This document shows positions 9,560 to 19,665 of a stretch of 64,000 nt of DNA, piece by piece. Position 1 is the first letter of the stretch; each line of letters opens with the position of its first letter. A model generated the notes under the pieces. The model ran no database searches. It had not been told where the DNA came from and saw nothing but the letters and a program-made list of their open reading frames with translations. The stretch is taken from the NCBI GenBank assembly GCA_020744425.1, contig JAGMUV010000002.1, positions 5,004,501 to 5,068,500 of the forward strand. Reading direction: 5' to 3'. Made by a program: the position numbers and the translations under genes. The stretch comes from Dactylonectria macrodidyma (lineage: Eukaryota > Ascomycota > Sordariomycetes > Hypocreales > Nectriaceae).

Positions 9560-11753
9560 TCATAAGCCAAGGCTATCTCCAACAAAACCCAATTGCAAGC
9601 TCTGCCAATCCCACAATCCGTCAAGTATTCCTAGGTCGATTTCCTGAAATCCATCGCCGACAGTCATGGATGCGTCTGAGAGATTGAAGTCGATGCCATC
9701 TGGTGGCTGACGATCCGTGCCCACGGGTTCCATTTGACCAGTGCCAACACCAGCGGCGTGGGCCTCGCCGAACCGAACAGCTTCATCTAATATCTCTTTC
9801 TCCATCGGTTGAAAGCTCAGATGCGATACGAGCGAAGTAAGAATGCTGCTCGTGACATCAGACATTTTTGTGAGGCCTCGTAGGCGGTGAGCGATATGCA
9901 GAGCTGTCCCGATCGCGGCCGCTATCTCAAGGCGTCTCGGCACGTTATCCCTCCCAGTATCATGCAACAACAGGGAGCAGAGCAAGGCTGCGTTGTCGAA
10001 CGGGCAAAACGACACCATAAAATATTTTGCCTCTTGTGGGAAGCACAAGTCGAAGAATTCCTTACTCACAGCCATGGCCTTTAGGCTGACGTCAACGGCC
10101 CGATGTATCGAATGTGGCCGTTCTGTCTGAAGTCGTGCGACAGAGGTGACATCTGCTTTGGACATAACTTGGGGTCGGAGAAGTAAGAGTTGGGTCATGT
10201 AGCCGACAGAGTGCAACTGCAGACGCTGGAAAGCCAGCCGTGGGCATTCCAGATCCCACCGCGTGTCTGGCCCATTGATGCGGAAGACCGGTGGCAACGA
10301 GTTCATCCATTTCTCGGTAAAGGTCATCATCTCGATATAGGAATTTGCTGAAGGCTCCGTCTGCGCGAGGTGCCTCGAAAGCTGGTTCTCGAGGGTTTTA
10401 GCGGCCGTGGCGGATGGGATTTCTGGGTTGGTTGGAGAGCTGTCAAGACTCTGGCTGGGTGGTTGAACTGCGTCCCCGGGTGGGATAATTGGCGGCCGGT
10501 GAAATGTTGCAGCCATGAATCTGGAGATATCGTATCAGTGAGAACGAAATGGTGTATGCACGAAGAACGTACTTGTCCCAAGTGTAAGCTGCGCACCATA
10601 GCCTTCGTCTTAGGTCCCTTTCAAACACAGTCATGCCGTCTGGTAGATCATCGAGATGAATGCCTGTGCGGGTCGTGTGCTTAGCTAGGCTTCTAAGCAT
10701 TTAAGGACGAGTCTGAAAATGCGTACCTATTTCTTGTGCTTGCCTCACACAACTAGCCAACTCATGCCAGGCCTTTGCAAACTCCGCCTCTGCCTTGAGC
10801 CATGTGGCTCCTAGAAAGAGCTGTTGGGCGTTGACGAGACCCCCTGAACCTGCAGGGAGGAAATCACTGAGTACTTCGGCTGCGGCATGGTAGAGGCTGC
10901 TGATACTATCGGCGGAGTCTCCAAGGTCTGATTCCAGCTGAGACTTTGCATCAGATGATAGGAACTGTGCCGAATTGGCGCATATTCGGAGGAGGAGACA
11001 TGCCATTGCAACACCAGAGATGCTCCTTGAGTAACGCGTCTCGCGCCGCTGGGACCACCATGTTGTGTAAGCAGCCATGAATGATGGCTGATGCAGGATT
11101 CCGTAATGATAATTCACTTTGTCGAAGAAGTTTTGGACAAGGATATCGGTGTATGGTCGCGGTGGTAGAGCACGAGTGGCTTGCAGCACAGGAGGCGGTA
11201 GTTCCAGCGCTCGCTCGTTATCTGTTGATCGTTGTGGGCTCTGTAGTTCGGAATCAGCAACATCCCACGATCACGGGCAGTATCTTGGATTTACCATGAC
11301 GGATGTGAACATGTCACTATTGACATACCCGAGGGCATGGACGGCGGAGGCAGCATCTGGGAGCGGGACGGAATCGTGTCCCGGGGCCGAGGACGTATTC
11401 GTAGCTGCTGCTGCTGCTGTTTTTGTTGTCACCGTCGCGGGCATCGTGTCGCCTTCTGGATGTGACTGATTTGGAGGAGTGATTGTCGCCTTGCCTCTCT
11501 GCCTGTCTCACAGCGTGAGCAACCCATCCAAGGACGATGAGGAAACGAATGTCTGGCGTGGAGTTGCTCACTGGGCTCGCTTCACACCAAAGTCGCACAA
11601 GTGGGCGATCCTCCGATCCTGGCAGTGATTGCATGGCCATTGACGGTCGCACTTCTTCTTTCTGCGCTGACATTCGATGCAGGCCGTTGCTGTTCGGCCG
11701 CGGCGTCGCTTTGCGGCATTTGCGCTATGCCCGTCGTCGTCCATTCCGCGCAT
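9560..11753 (-). CDS. Zn(II)2Cys6 transcription factor with fungal-specific regulatory domain
   Basis: Five exons (11753-11572, 11502-11295, 11240-10727, 10663-10573, 10520-9560) give 651 residues. The N-terminus is basic and carries a binuclear zinc cluster of the form C-x2-C-x6-C-x5-C-x2-C-x6-C, beginning CIECQRRKKKCDRQWPC. An Ala/Thr-rich linker with a CTG-repeat-coded Ala run follows. Next comes the fungal_trans middle domain (motifs NYHYGILHQPSF, RRLWCAAYTWDK, RPPIIPP). The protein is a nuclear DNA-binding regulator, probably recognising CGG triplets. I chose the ATG at 11753. The open frame upstream has only non-ATG starts. It is divergent from the SDR gene at 12265 across 511 bp, so it may control that gene and itself. 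Its target is unknown. Confidence 0.87.
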
Positions 11754-12264
11754 TTTCTTCTTAGGTGGTTCATTTTCTGCTAAGCTGGAGTGATGACCCG
11801 GGCTGACAAGGCTTTTAAATGCGACATACGGCGGGTAATGTCTAGTTTTGTCGGACAGCAACTCCGTTATCTCTCACTCGCTGTCGAATCACGTCCTCCG
11901 TGTCAGCACTAAGACGGGTCGCATCGCGGGGAGTGTGAAATTTGCCGGAGTCAAACGCTTCCGCCTAGTCCCGCTGTTGGGAATATGCAAGTTATTCGGC
12001 TGTCAGCTGCAAGGGTCTGTGATTTCTCGATAGCCCTTGCAGTGTGTACACTCGTTGTTGCGTGAGGATAAACGTGGAGACAAGATGATTGTAAATCACC
12101 ATGGAAAAGGTATAAAGTATGCCATAGCCATCGTGATGGAATGGCTGAAAAAAACAAACAGGCATCATTTCACTTAAGAGCCAGCCACCAACAACCCACA
12201 ACCACCCAGCTGCTCATCTATCTTTCTTCATCTTTAGTCGAAAAATATCACCCGAGTCCAAACA
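11754..12264. promoter_or_regulatory. Shared divergent promoter region (regulator / SDR)
   Basis: 511 bp between two divergent starts. TATAAAG at 12111-12117 (plus) is 148 bp ahead of the SDR ATG. A pyrimidine-rich tract (TCTTTCTTCATC) near 12220-12235 may mark the transcription start. No convincing paired CGG site was found by eye. Confidence 0.4.
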
Positions 12265-13113
12265 ATGACTTCTTCCAACCTTGTATGGTTTATCACCGGT
12301 GCCAACTCCGGGTTCGGTCTCCTCCTCGCTGAGCTTGCGCTCTCAAATGGTCACACTGTCGTAGCAACAGCCCGCAGCCTGTCCAGGTTCCCCCAGTCTC
12401 TCCAGAACAATCCGAATGCGGACTTGGTCGAGATCCAAATCACCGCTTCTGCTTCCGACATCGAAGCTGCCGTTGATCTTGCAGTTGCCAAGCATGGGAG
12501 AATCGACGTGCTCGTCAACAACGCAGGCTTTGGGCTCATGGGAGCTGTCGAGGAGGTGACCGAAAAAGAAGCCCGCTACCAGTTCGATGTCAACTTCTTC
12601 GGACTGTTCAACTTTACTCGAGCGGTCATTCCTCATATGAGGAAGCAAGGTTCTGGAGTCATCATGCAAATCTCTAGCGGCGCTGGTATCTGGGCCGGAC
12701 AGGGTGCCCCGGTCTACGCGGCGTCCAAGTTCGCTATCGAAGGACTTAGCGAGGGTATGAATGAAGAACTCAAGCCTTTCGGCATCAGGGTCCATCTCGT
12801 AGAGCCTGGCATCTTCCGAACTGAGTTTCTGAAGCCTAGTTCTGAGGGCAAGAATGTCGCTTCTAGAAAGGACGGATATCTCGATATCGGGGGTATACTG
12901 GGCGGGCTGCACGGGAATCAGCCAGGCGATCCTGAAAAGGGAGTCCAGCGTATCTATGAAGTTGCAACGGGAACAGGGGCCGGAGTTGGTATGAAGAATC
13001 AGCTCAGAGTTCCGCTCGGGTCTGATTGTTTTGGCATGCTACAGAGCAAGATTCAGCAGCTCACTGAGACGATGGAGATGGGGCGAGATATTGCACTCAG
13101 TACCGACTACTGA
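12265..13113 (+). CDS. Short-chain dehydrogenase/reductase (classical SDR)
   Basis: An uninterrupted 282-residue protein. The Rossmann dinucleotide motif TGANSGFG sits at residues 11-18. NNAGFG, the catalytic Ser in QISSGAG and the YAASK pair (Tyr and Lys) follow in the right order. The PG turn after the active site is present (VEPGIF). Length and motifs fit the classical SDRs that oxidise alcohols or reduce carbonyls with NAD(P)H in the cytosol. The nearest type is the fungal SDRs annotated as oxidoreductases of unknown substrate. It sits opposite a Zn2Cys6 regulator with a shared promoter and tail-to-tail with the NmrA-like gene. Ala-Arg after the first beta strand region (VVATARS) suggests NADP preference; this is inference. 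Confidence 0.93.
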   Translation: MTSSNLVWFITGANSGFGLLLAELALSNGHTVVATARSLSRFPQSLQNNPNADLVEIQITASASDIEAAVDLAVAKHGRIDVLVNNAGFGLMGAVEEVTEKEARYQFDVNFFGLFNFTRAVIPHMRKQGSGVIMQISSGAGIWAGQGAPVYAASKFAIEGLSEGMNEELKPFGIRVHLVEPGIFRTEFLKPSSEGKNVASRKDGYLDIGGILGGLHGNQPGDPEKGVQRIYEVATGTGAGVGMKNQLRVPLGSDCFGMLQSKIQQLTETMEMGRDIALSTDY

Positions 13114-13581
13114 GGTCTAGGCAACAGACAGATTGAATTATTTCGTAGATACTATTGTCTAACGGCAGAGGAGCTTCTGGAAACCTTGCTTGTAAATACA
13201 TATCCTGTACAACATCCACTTTCAGTTCTCCTACTTACTCACTACTGAACAGGCAGCTTGAATTATTCAATGCTACACCCGATGTCACTGTGTACCGGCT
13301 GGCCAGATACATCAATTCGGTCGTTTTTGAAGTGTGCTATGGTAGATTTTGGACGGTTTGTTGCACCATATCACAAGCCGTAGAATGAGCGTGTATGTAA
13401 AGACCACTTAGGCAAGTACTTATATATATAACTGTGGGCTAACAGAACGTGATACTTAAGGTAGTGGCTCATCTATGGCGAATCTGTCTATGAAACGAAG
13501 TCCTTCCTCCTTCTTCAGCCCTGTGCTTCTTGAGCTGTGCTTTCTGAACAGGACTCAACACATATGTAGACCCCATTCCAA
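13114..13581. other. Intergenic between convergent SDR and NmrA-like genes
   Basis: Holds both 3' untranslated regions. There is a short TATATATA run near 13421-13430. No gene is seen. Confidence 0.5.
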
Positions 13582-14517
13582 CTATTCGAGTTGAAACGGA
13601 TGCAACTCCGCGTACTCTTCATAGGTGGTAAGCCTACCTCGGGCATGCTCGGCATCCCGAGTAATCAGCTCCTTGGTCTCGGGACCATAATAGCCAAATT
13701 CATCCAGGTAGCCGAAGTAATCAACAAAGATATCAGCCATGGGAGGAGGCAGGGTAGCTCTAAATTCCTCGGGCGATACCTGCTTGTACACAATGGTCTT
13801 TCCTGAGGACTTGGACATGATGGCGACAATTTCTTCCCAGTCGTAGAGCGCCTTGGCAGCGTGCAAGATCTTGCCCTCGAACTTGTCAGGCTCGGCGAGG
13901 ATGGCGCCGACGAATTTGCCCGTGTCGCCGACAGCGTCGAGCAGGGGCAACTGCATCTTGGGAGACGTGTGACGGGCCAGAACGTAGGTTCCATCGCCAA
14001 CCGGGCGGGGAGCCAAGAAGACATATGACTGGAAGTTTTCGATGAATGATCCCGGCGCGTAGAATGAGCTCTTGATTGGGAGACCTCGTATGTACTGCTC
14101 TGCTGCGGCCTTGGAGTCGAAGGGGTTGGTGCTGGGATACTTGCCACCAGAGATGGTGCTGATGGATGGCAGAGTACTGAAGATGAAGTACTCAACGCCC
14201 TTCTCAACAGCAACGTCGGCAATCCTCTTGGCACCGTTGACTTCAATCTCGAAGGCGTTGGGTTCGAAGGAAGGGGTCGTCATGGCGAAGACGGTGTGCA
14301 CGCCAGTCAGAGCCGTCTCGAGAGAGGCCCGATCAGACACGTCGCCCTGCACGACTTCGGCTTTGCCTTGGAGCGCCTTGGCCTTTTCCGAGTTGACGTC
14401 GCGGGTGATGGCGCGGACCTTGTACACCGAGGAAAGCTCCGGGTCGTTGAGGACGTAGTTGAGGACGGAGCCGCCCTGTTGGCCACTGGCGCCAAAGACG
14501 GCGAGAATTTTGGACAT
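13582..14517 (-). CDS. NmrA-like NAD(P)-binding protein
   Basis: A single-exon 311-residue protein. It opens with the dinucleotide motif GASGQQGGS (GxxGxxG), followed by an Asn/Asp-rich acidic block and QGDVSD, where NmrA-type proteins contact the nucleotide. TVFAMTTPS and the lack of a YxxxK active site fit the NmrA/HSCARG branch of atypical SDRs. These sense the NAD(P)/NAD(P)H state and bind regulators, or act as isoflavone-reductase-like enzymes. The middle holds FYAPGSFIENF and the C-terminus an aromatic, acidic tail. It is divergent from a UPC2-like regulator (start 15284). Whether it is a sensor or an enzyme cannot be decided from the sequence. Confidence 0.9.
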   Translation of the reverse strand: MSKILAVFGASGQQGGSVLNYVLNDPELSSVYKVRAITRDVNSEKAKALQGKAEVVQGDVSDRASLETALTGVHTVFAMTTPSFEPNAFEIEVNGAKRIADVAVEKGVEYFIFSTLPSISTISGGKYPSTNPFDSKAAAEQYIRGLPIKSSFYAPGSFIENFQSYVFLAPRPVGDGTYVLARHTSPKMQLPLLDAVGDTGKFVGAILAEPDKFEGKILHAAKALYDWEEIVAIMSKSSGKTIVYKQVSPEEFRATLPPPMADIFVDYFGYLDEFGYYGPETKELITRDAEHARGRLTTYEEYAELHPFQLE

Positions 14518-15283
14518 TCTTGAATTGAGGGTTGGGTTTTGATCTTGATAGAAGAAGTAAAGTGATTGAGGGCTGATGATAATGTCAAAGAAGTAGGCGT
14601 CCTCTCAGCTTCTTATACGCATTGGCCAGAATGCTCGTACCTGGCCTTGAAGTCATCACTGACCCATTTCAAGTTAGCGTAATCCTGTTCTCGCAAGTTC
14701 GCTTTCGACGATAATTGGCTGGATCGGACTCTCGCCAGGGCCTTCACTTCGCAGGCTGCCGCCTTTCCGGTAGGAGAGGGGTAACCTTATCTGTTATATC
14801 CGCATCACATGAGTACCCATAGTGATCTCCGCTAGCATTATATGAGGCGACAGAAATAACAGCCCATTTTCAATCTTCAAAAGGTGCGTTTCAAAAAGTA
14901 CAACTTCAGTGTGCTTTATTTTGTCACCTCATATATTTCTCCATTAGGTGACAAAAATATGCATACCATGCAATCACATGTAATTTCACCACCTTAACTC
15001 CGGTAGGACTTGGGGAGAGTTGGAGGACTGTCTAGTGGACAGGGTACGTACTCGACTCACTTTGCCACCTTAACCTTAAGCGGGAAAGGTTGAGCGGGAT
15101 GCCCCACGTAGCTCCTAATTCCAGGTTTCCAGGGAGGATGATGCTGACCAATTCGAGAAGGATCATGGACGAGACCATGTCAGTACTGAGACCTCGGAAC
15201 TTCGCTTCTTCGCATCTTCGCATCTTCCCCCTGATTATCTAATCTGATTCGAGAGCTTAATCGAGTCCAAGATCGAATAATCA
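14518..15283. other. Divergent intergenic region (NmrA-like / UPC2-like regulator)
   Basis: 766 bp. The left part holds a CCAAT box and TATA element for the NmrA-like gene (separate entry). The right part, near 15195-15230, has a short tandem CTTCGCAT-type repeat of about three units ahead of the regulator. There is no other gene. Confidence 0.45.
14612..14625 (-). promoter_or_regulatory. CCAAT box and TATA element of the NmrA-like gene
   Basis: On the minus strand CCAAT (14625-14621) is followed at once by GCGTATAAG (TATAAG 14617-14612), about 95 bp upstream of the ATG at 14517. Confidence 0.45.
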
Positions 15284-16622
15284 ATGGGCGCCGAGAATAC
15301 ATCCACCCCGCGACAGGGGCTTATGCTTCGAAAGTCTCGATCAGGATGTCAAGACTGCAGGATCCGCAAGGTGAAGGTATCTACATGGACCACAAGGACG
15401 CCATGGCAATGCTGATACTCACTGACGTGCAATATAGTGTGACGAGGTTAAACCCGTCTGCTCCAACTGTCGCAGACGCTATGTCGGCATCCAGCGTTGC
15501 GCCTCGGGCATGGATGCTGGCAACGACATCCAAGCCTCCCGGAGTCGAAGGAGAGCCATGCGACGTCAATCCTTAGAGAATGGGGAGGAAGAGCATGTCT
15601 ATGCATCCAAATCAGATGCGCCCATTCGTTCATTAGTGCCGCATCCGAGCTCTATAGCTGGGGCAGGCCAATGGCGGAGTCTAGAACTACGCTTAATGCA
15701 CCACTACACCTCCGTGGTTTGCCACGTAATGCCCAACTGCAAAGGTGCGTCCACATGGGCGTGGCAGCACATCATACCGCAGTTATCATTCGAATCCGAA
15801 GTCGTCTTGAATCCAATGCTGGCCCTGTCTGCGCTTCACCTCCATGCTCATTCGCCCACCGATTCAGCCATGGCTGTAGCACTCAGACGCTATCTCGACC
15901 GAACCCTCGCGAACCATCGTCAAGCTCTATCGAGCCCTACCAAGGGTTTGACTGAACCTCTGTGGCTCTCGGCTGTCGTAATCACCCACCTTTACTGGCT
16001 GCTCACACACCAGCAACAACCCAATGAAACATACGAGCTGCCACTTCAGGTCATCAGGATGTTAGACGGGGTTGGTGTTCTTTTCGTTCAGAACAAGGCT
16101 TTTCTTGCCCGGCTTGGCTATGGGTCGTACGAATATGATCACATGCCTCAATTGGCGCGAGAAAAACAATTACCCATTGGTGCTCGAGCTCAGCTACAAA
16201 GTATAACGGATGAACTCGCAGGCTTATTGGATGGCTTTGGTGTCTCTGAACTTCCAGAAGACGTCAGGGACGTATATGTTGGAACAAAGGATTATGTGCT
16301 ATCGCAATATGGAGCCTTCTTCCTGGGTGTTTCCGCAACGCCTCTCCAGCGGTTTGCTGTGACCATGGCTGTGAGATGCCATCCGGGGTATCGCGCCTTG
16401 CTCGAAAGTCACGATCCGCTAGCCATGGCACTAATGGCAAGAATGCTGGTTTTGTTAAGAGGAGTGGACTACGCCTGGTGGTCTAACGGGAACGGAGAGT
16501 ACGAGGTTGTGGAACGGGATGTGCAAGGTATTCTTCAGCTTATGCCTACGGATTTGCGATGGGCCATGGACTGGCCATGCGCGGTTTTGAGGGGGGAAAT
16601 ATCATTGGATAGAGACAAGTAG
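15284..16622 (+). CDS. Zn(II)2Cys6 transcription factor, UPC2/sterol-uptake-control-like
   Basis: Two exons (15284-15376 and 15438-16622; intron 61 nt with branch CTGAC) give 425 residues. The zinc cluster lies at residues 22-52 and is split by the intron right before its third Cys: SGCQDCRIRKVK then CDEVKPVC. A basic stretch (RSRRRAMRRQ) follows. The rest is the short fungal_trans_2-type domain of UPC2-like factors. Its C-terminal signature region holds DYAWW and MDWP. In yeasts this family controls sterol uptake. In filamentous fungi most members have other, often local, targets. It is divergent from the NmrA-like gene, so co-control of that pair is a reasonable guess. Confidence 0.87.
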
Positions 16623-16793
16623 CGTTAGTACCAGTCGAACGTGATTAGGAGCGTAGCAGAAGAGTACGAAACCAGGTAAAACCGCACTCTCTTGAATAGG
16701 TAGTCAAGAATCAAATCAATGATAGTCATTTGCTCGGATTACTGAGACACATTCAAACATCCTCTAAGCATGAGTTCCATATTGCTCACTCAA

Positions 16794-18965
16794 TCAAACC
16801 TTGGATCCCCGCGCGTCATCCTCATGCTCCGCAGCTTCATTCTTCTCCTGCGCCTGCCTAGCCGCAATGCCTACGTCCTCAACGTGTGAAAAGTCGGCAA
16901 CACCAAATATCTCATCCATTCGTTCCAACGAGATCTGTAATAAAATTTTAGTTAGCTTCACATCCAGACTTGAAGATGGAGAAGGAAGAGTGTAGCAGGC
17001 GGGTTCACTTACGCCCTTGGTCTCGGGAAGCCAGAATGCGACAATAGCCATGAAGAGGTTGAAAGATCCGAAAATGAAGTATGCCCTGTATGGATCTGAC
17101 AGCAGCATCACCGGTGTCGCCTTGGAGACGGCTAGATTGTGTACCCAGTGCGTGAAGGATGCCAAAGCAACGTTGTACGCCCTCAGTCGATTCGTAGGGA
17201 TCTCAGAAACAAAAACCCAGGCTAGAGGTTTTGGTTAGCAACCATGATTCGGAGTCAGGATGGTAGTTGGGTAAGCAGATGCCACAAGCGCCTCGTTCAG
17301 AATACTTGAAGCACATGATAAGCCTGGAAAGAGTATAGGACTTACATACAGGGCCCCAACCCATGTTGAAGGCCGCGGCGAAGATGTAGACCATTGCTAG
17401 AGCTGCGATGCCAGCGGGAGGCGGACTCTGGTCCTCTCCGATCTTGGGGCCGAACCGGACATACTGTGCCAGTCAATACAAGAGCACACGCAGCTTCAAG
17501 GCGTGGGTACTCACAAATCCCAAAAAGAACATGCAAAATGCCTGCACGGTGCCACTCCACATGAAGGACAAACGGCGACCGAGAGAATCAGCTAGGAAGA
17601 AGACGAATATCAGGCACGTGACCACCTTGACGATGCCGTAGACTCCCTGGGCGAAGAGGGCGGTTGTGGTACTGGAGAGGCCAAGGCTCTTAAAGATGGT
17701 CGGGGCGTAGTAGTTGATGGCGCCGGTCTAGATATGTTTGTGAGCCACCTGATAATCCAAGAGAAGCTTTAAGACAAAAGACATAGGTAGAACACTGGAA
17801 TAATAACTTACCCCTGTCCACTGTTGGCATGAGATCAGCCCTACGGTGAGTAGCGCACGCTTCCTATTCCCAGGGATTGTCCAGCATTCTTTCTGCAGCG
17901 ACCAGAACCCCGTGCCCTGCATAATAGCTCGCTCCTGGTCTAGCTGCGTACGCATCTCGAGGAGTTCCTGTTGGATATACGGGTGCTCCTGCGGCAGATG
18001 GCGCACGTCGGACAAGACGCTGGTGGCCTTGTCCCACTGGTCTCGTGACGCCAGCCAGCGCGGAGACTCGGGGCAAAACAGCATGCTGAAGAAGAGCAGG
18101 GCTGGGCAGATGGACTGGCACGCAAGAGGGACCATCCATGTTGCTTTGGGCTGGTGAACCTGGTTAGCAGGATTGGGCTGGGAGAGGCTGTGATGGACTT
18201 ACTGAAAGATGTAGGAGGGCGCCATAGTTGATGAAGTATGCCGTCATGCCACCCATGACCAGAAGAAGCTGGAAGAAGCCGACCAGGAATCCTCGAATAG
18301 CACGAGGTGAGTTCTCAGCGACGTATGTAGGTGCAAGCATTGTTCCGGCACCAAGACCGATACCCTCGACGAATCTGCAGAGCCATGAGCCACGACGTTT
18401 TCACCAAATGAGTTGCTTTAGAGGCTTACCGTCCGATGTAGAAGACAGAGAGATGACCATAGGAAAAAGCCTGCATCAGTCCACCGATGAAGCCGGTAAT
18501 GGCAACAGCGAGCAGCGCCGGCTTCCGCCCCTTTCGATCGGCAAAGGGGCTGGAAATCAGAGCTCCCGCGACAGCTCCGGCTTGCATTGTGGTGACAAGG
18601 TTGCCGGCTAGGTCGGCGGCATCTTTTGCTGGACGAGTGTCGAGTCCAAACTCCCTGTTTGTTCCATAAGCCTTCTGCACTTCGACAGGCACATATACAT
18701 GAGCAAGTGGCATACCTCTTGAAGTCTGGCATCACCAACACGCCGCCAATGATGCCAGCGTCGACTCCAAACAGAGCTCCGGCAAAGCACGCCTACAGAA
18801 TGACGCGCGGGAATTAGCACCGGAGCTTACCGCTGCAGGATTTAGTCAGGGCATATCACGTACCGAAGTGGCTAATGCCAGAACCCGCCAGTTGTAGATC
18901 TCGGGAGGATCAACGCGGATGGCATCGTTGCGGATGACGCGTCGGAACACGCCGTGAATCGTCAT
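16794..18965 (-). CDS. MFS sugar/quinate-type permease
   Basis: Nine exons (18965-18864, 18792-18716, 18654-18430, 18374-18203, 18150-17812, 17727-17515, 17463-17346, 17221-17013, 16934-16794) give 531 residues with about 12 membrane helices. Sugar-porter signatures are visible: GVDAGIIGG in helix 1, [11 protein letters not shown] after helix 2, PESPRWL at the start of the central loop, QQWTG in helix 7, and PETKG at the end of the last helix. The N-terminus ([12 protein letters not shown]) resembles quinate permeases, but glucose, xylose or other polyols are possible. It is a proton symporter of the plasma membrane. It lies beside regulator 19666-21828 on the same strand, and the FAD oxidoreductase follows, so an uptake-plus-oxidation module is plausible. 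Confidence 0.9.
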
Positions 18966-19665
18966 CTTGGGTTGTCGAGGAGCAAAAGCAGATGGTAGCT
19001 TCGGACTGGGCTAGATGTGCACCGAGAGAAGCAATGAGACGACTCAAAACCCGAGTTACGAGAAATGCCTGGCGGGTTTAAGTACTGCAGCTTTTCAGCT
19101 CTTGTTCGTTCCAGAATCCAGACGTCAGACCTGTCATGTAGCGGTGTCTAGGCGGGCAGCCACACCGGGATTTTAACCATAAATTCCTGGGGTACGATGC
19201 AAGAGCGTAGATCATGTGGAGAGGATTCAGAATCCGGGGTCGACGCCTCAACCGGGGAGTGTCGGTTGCTATCTGGCTTTGTGTCTCTTCCTTAGTAGGA
19301 GTGCAACCTGCGTGCGGAGAAGTCCTTGGCGATGCGCCGCCCGGGGAGTGTCGGGTTCTTCCCGAACGCATGTGAAAGAGTGTACAGTAGTGTGTATGTG
19401 TGATGGATCACATGTGACGAATTAAGTTTGATGGCACGGACGTCTCAATTGTGTACGGGCTTGTGTACGAGCATGTGTACCGGCAGAGTGGTTGCATTAG
19501 ATTCCATACACAGCTATCATTAGATCCCCTGGCGTTACTATATACGTCCCGTCCTGTCATTCAAGCCCAAGCTACGAATCCATAATAATACCATCCTGTG
19601 ATACTGGTATTAGGATGATTATCACAAACACTTCATAATCAATTAAATCAACACCTTAACGCATC
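18966..19665. other. Intergenic
   Basis: Promoter of the permease and 3' side of the next regulator, both on the minus strand. The stretch 19440-19490 repeats TGTGTACGRGC-like units three times (GTGTACGGGC, GTGTACGAGC, GTGTACCGGC). This is a small direct repeat that may be a binding array. No gene is seen. Confidence 0.4.

Noticed and set aside
12343..12912. 189-codon antisense frame in the SDR gene
   Set aside because: Shadow of the SDR coding sequence. It starts and ends inside that gene and has no recognisable motif.
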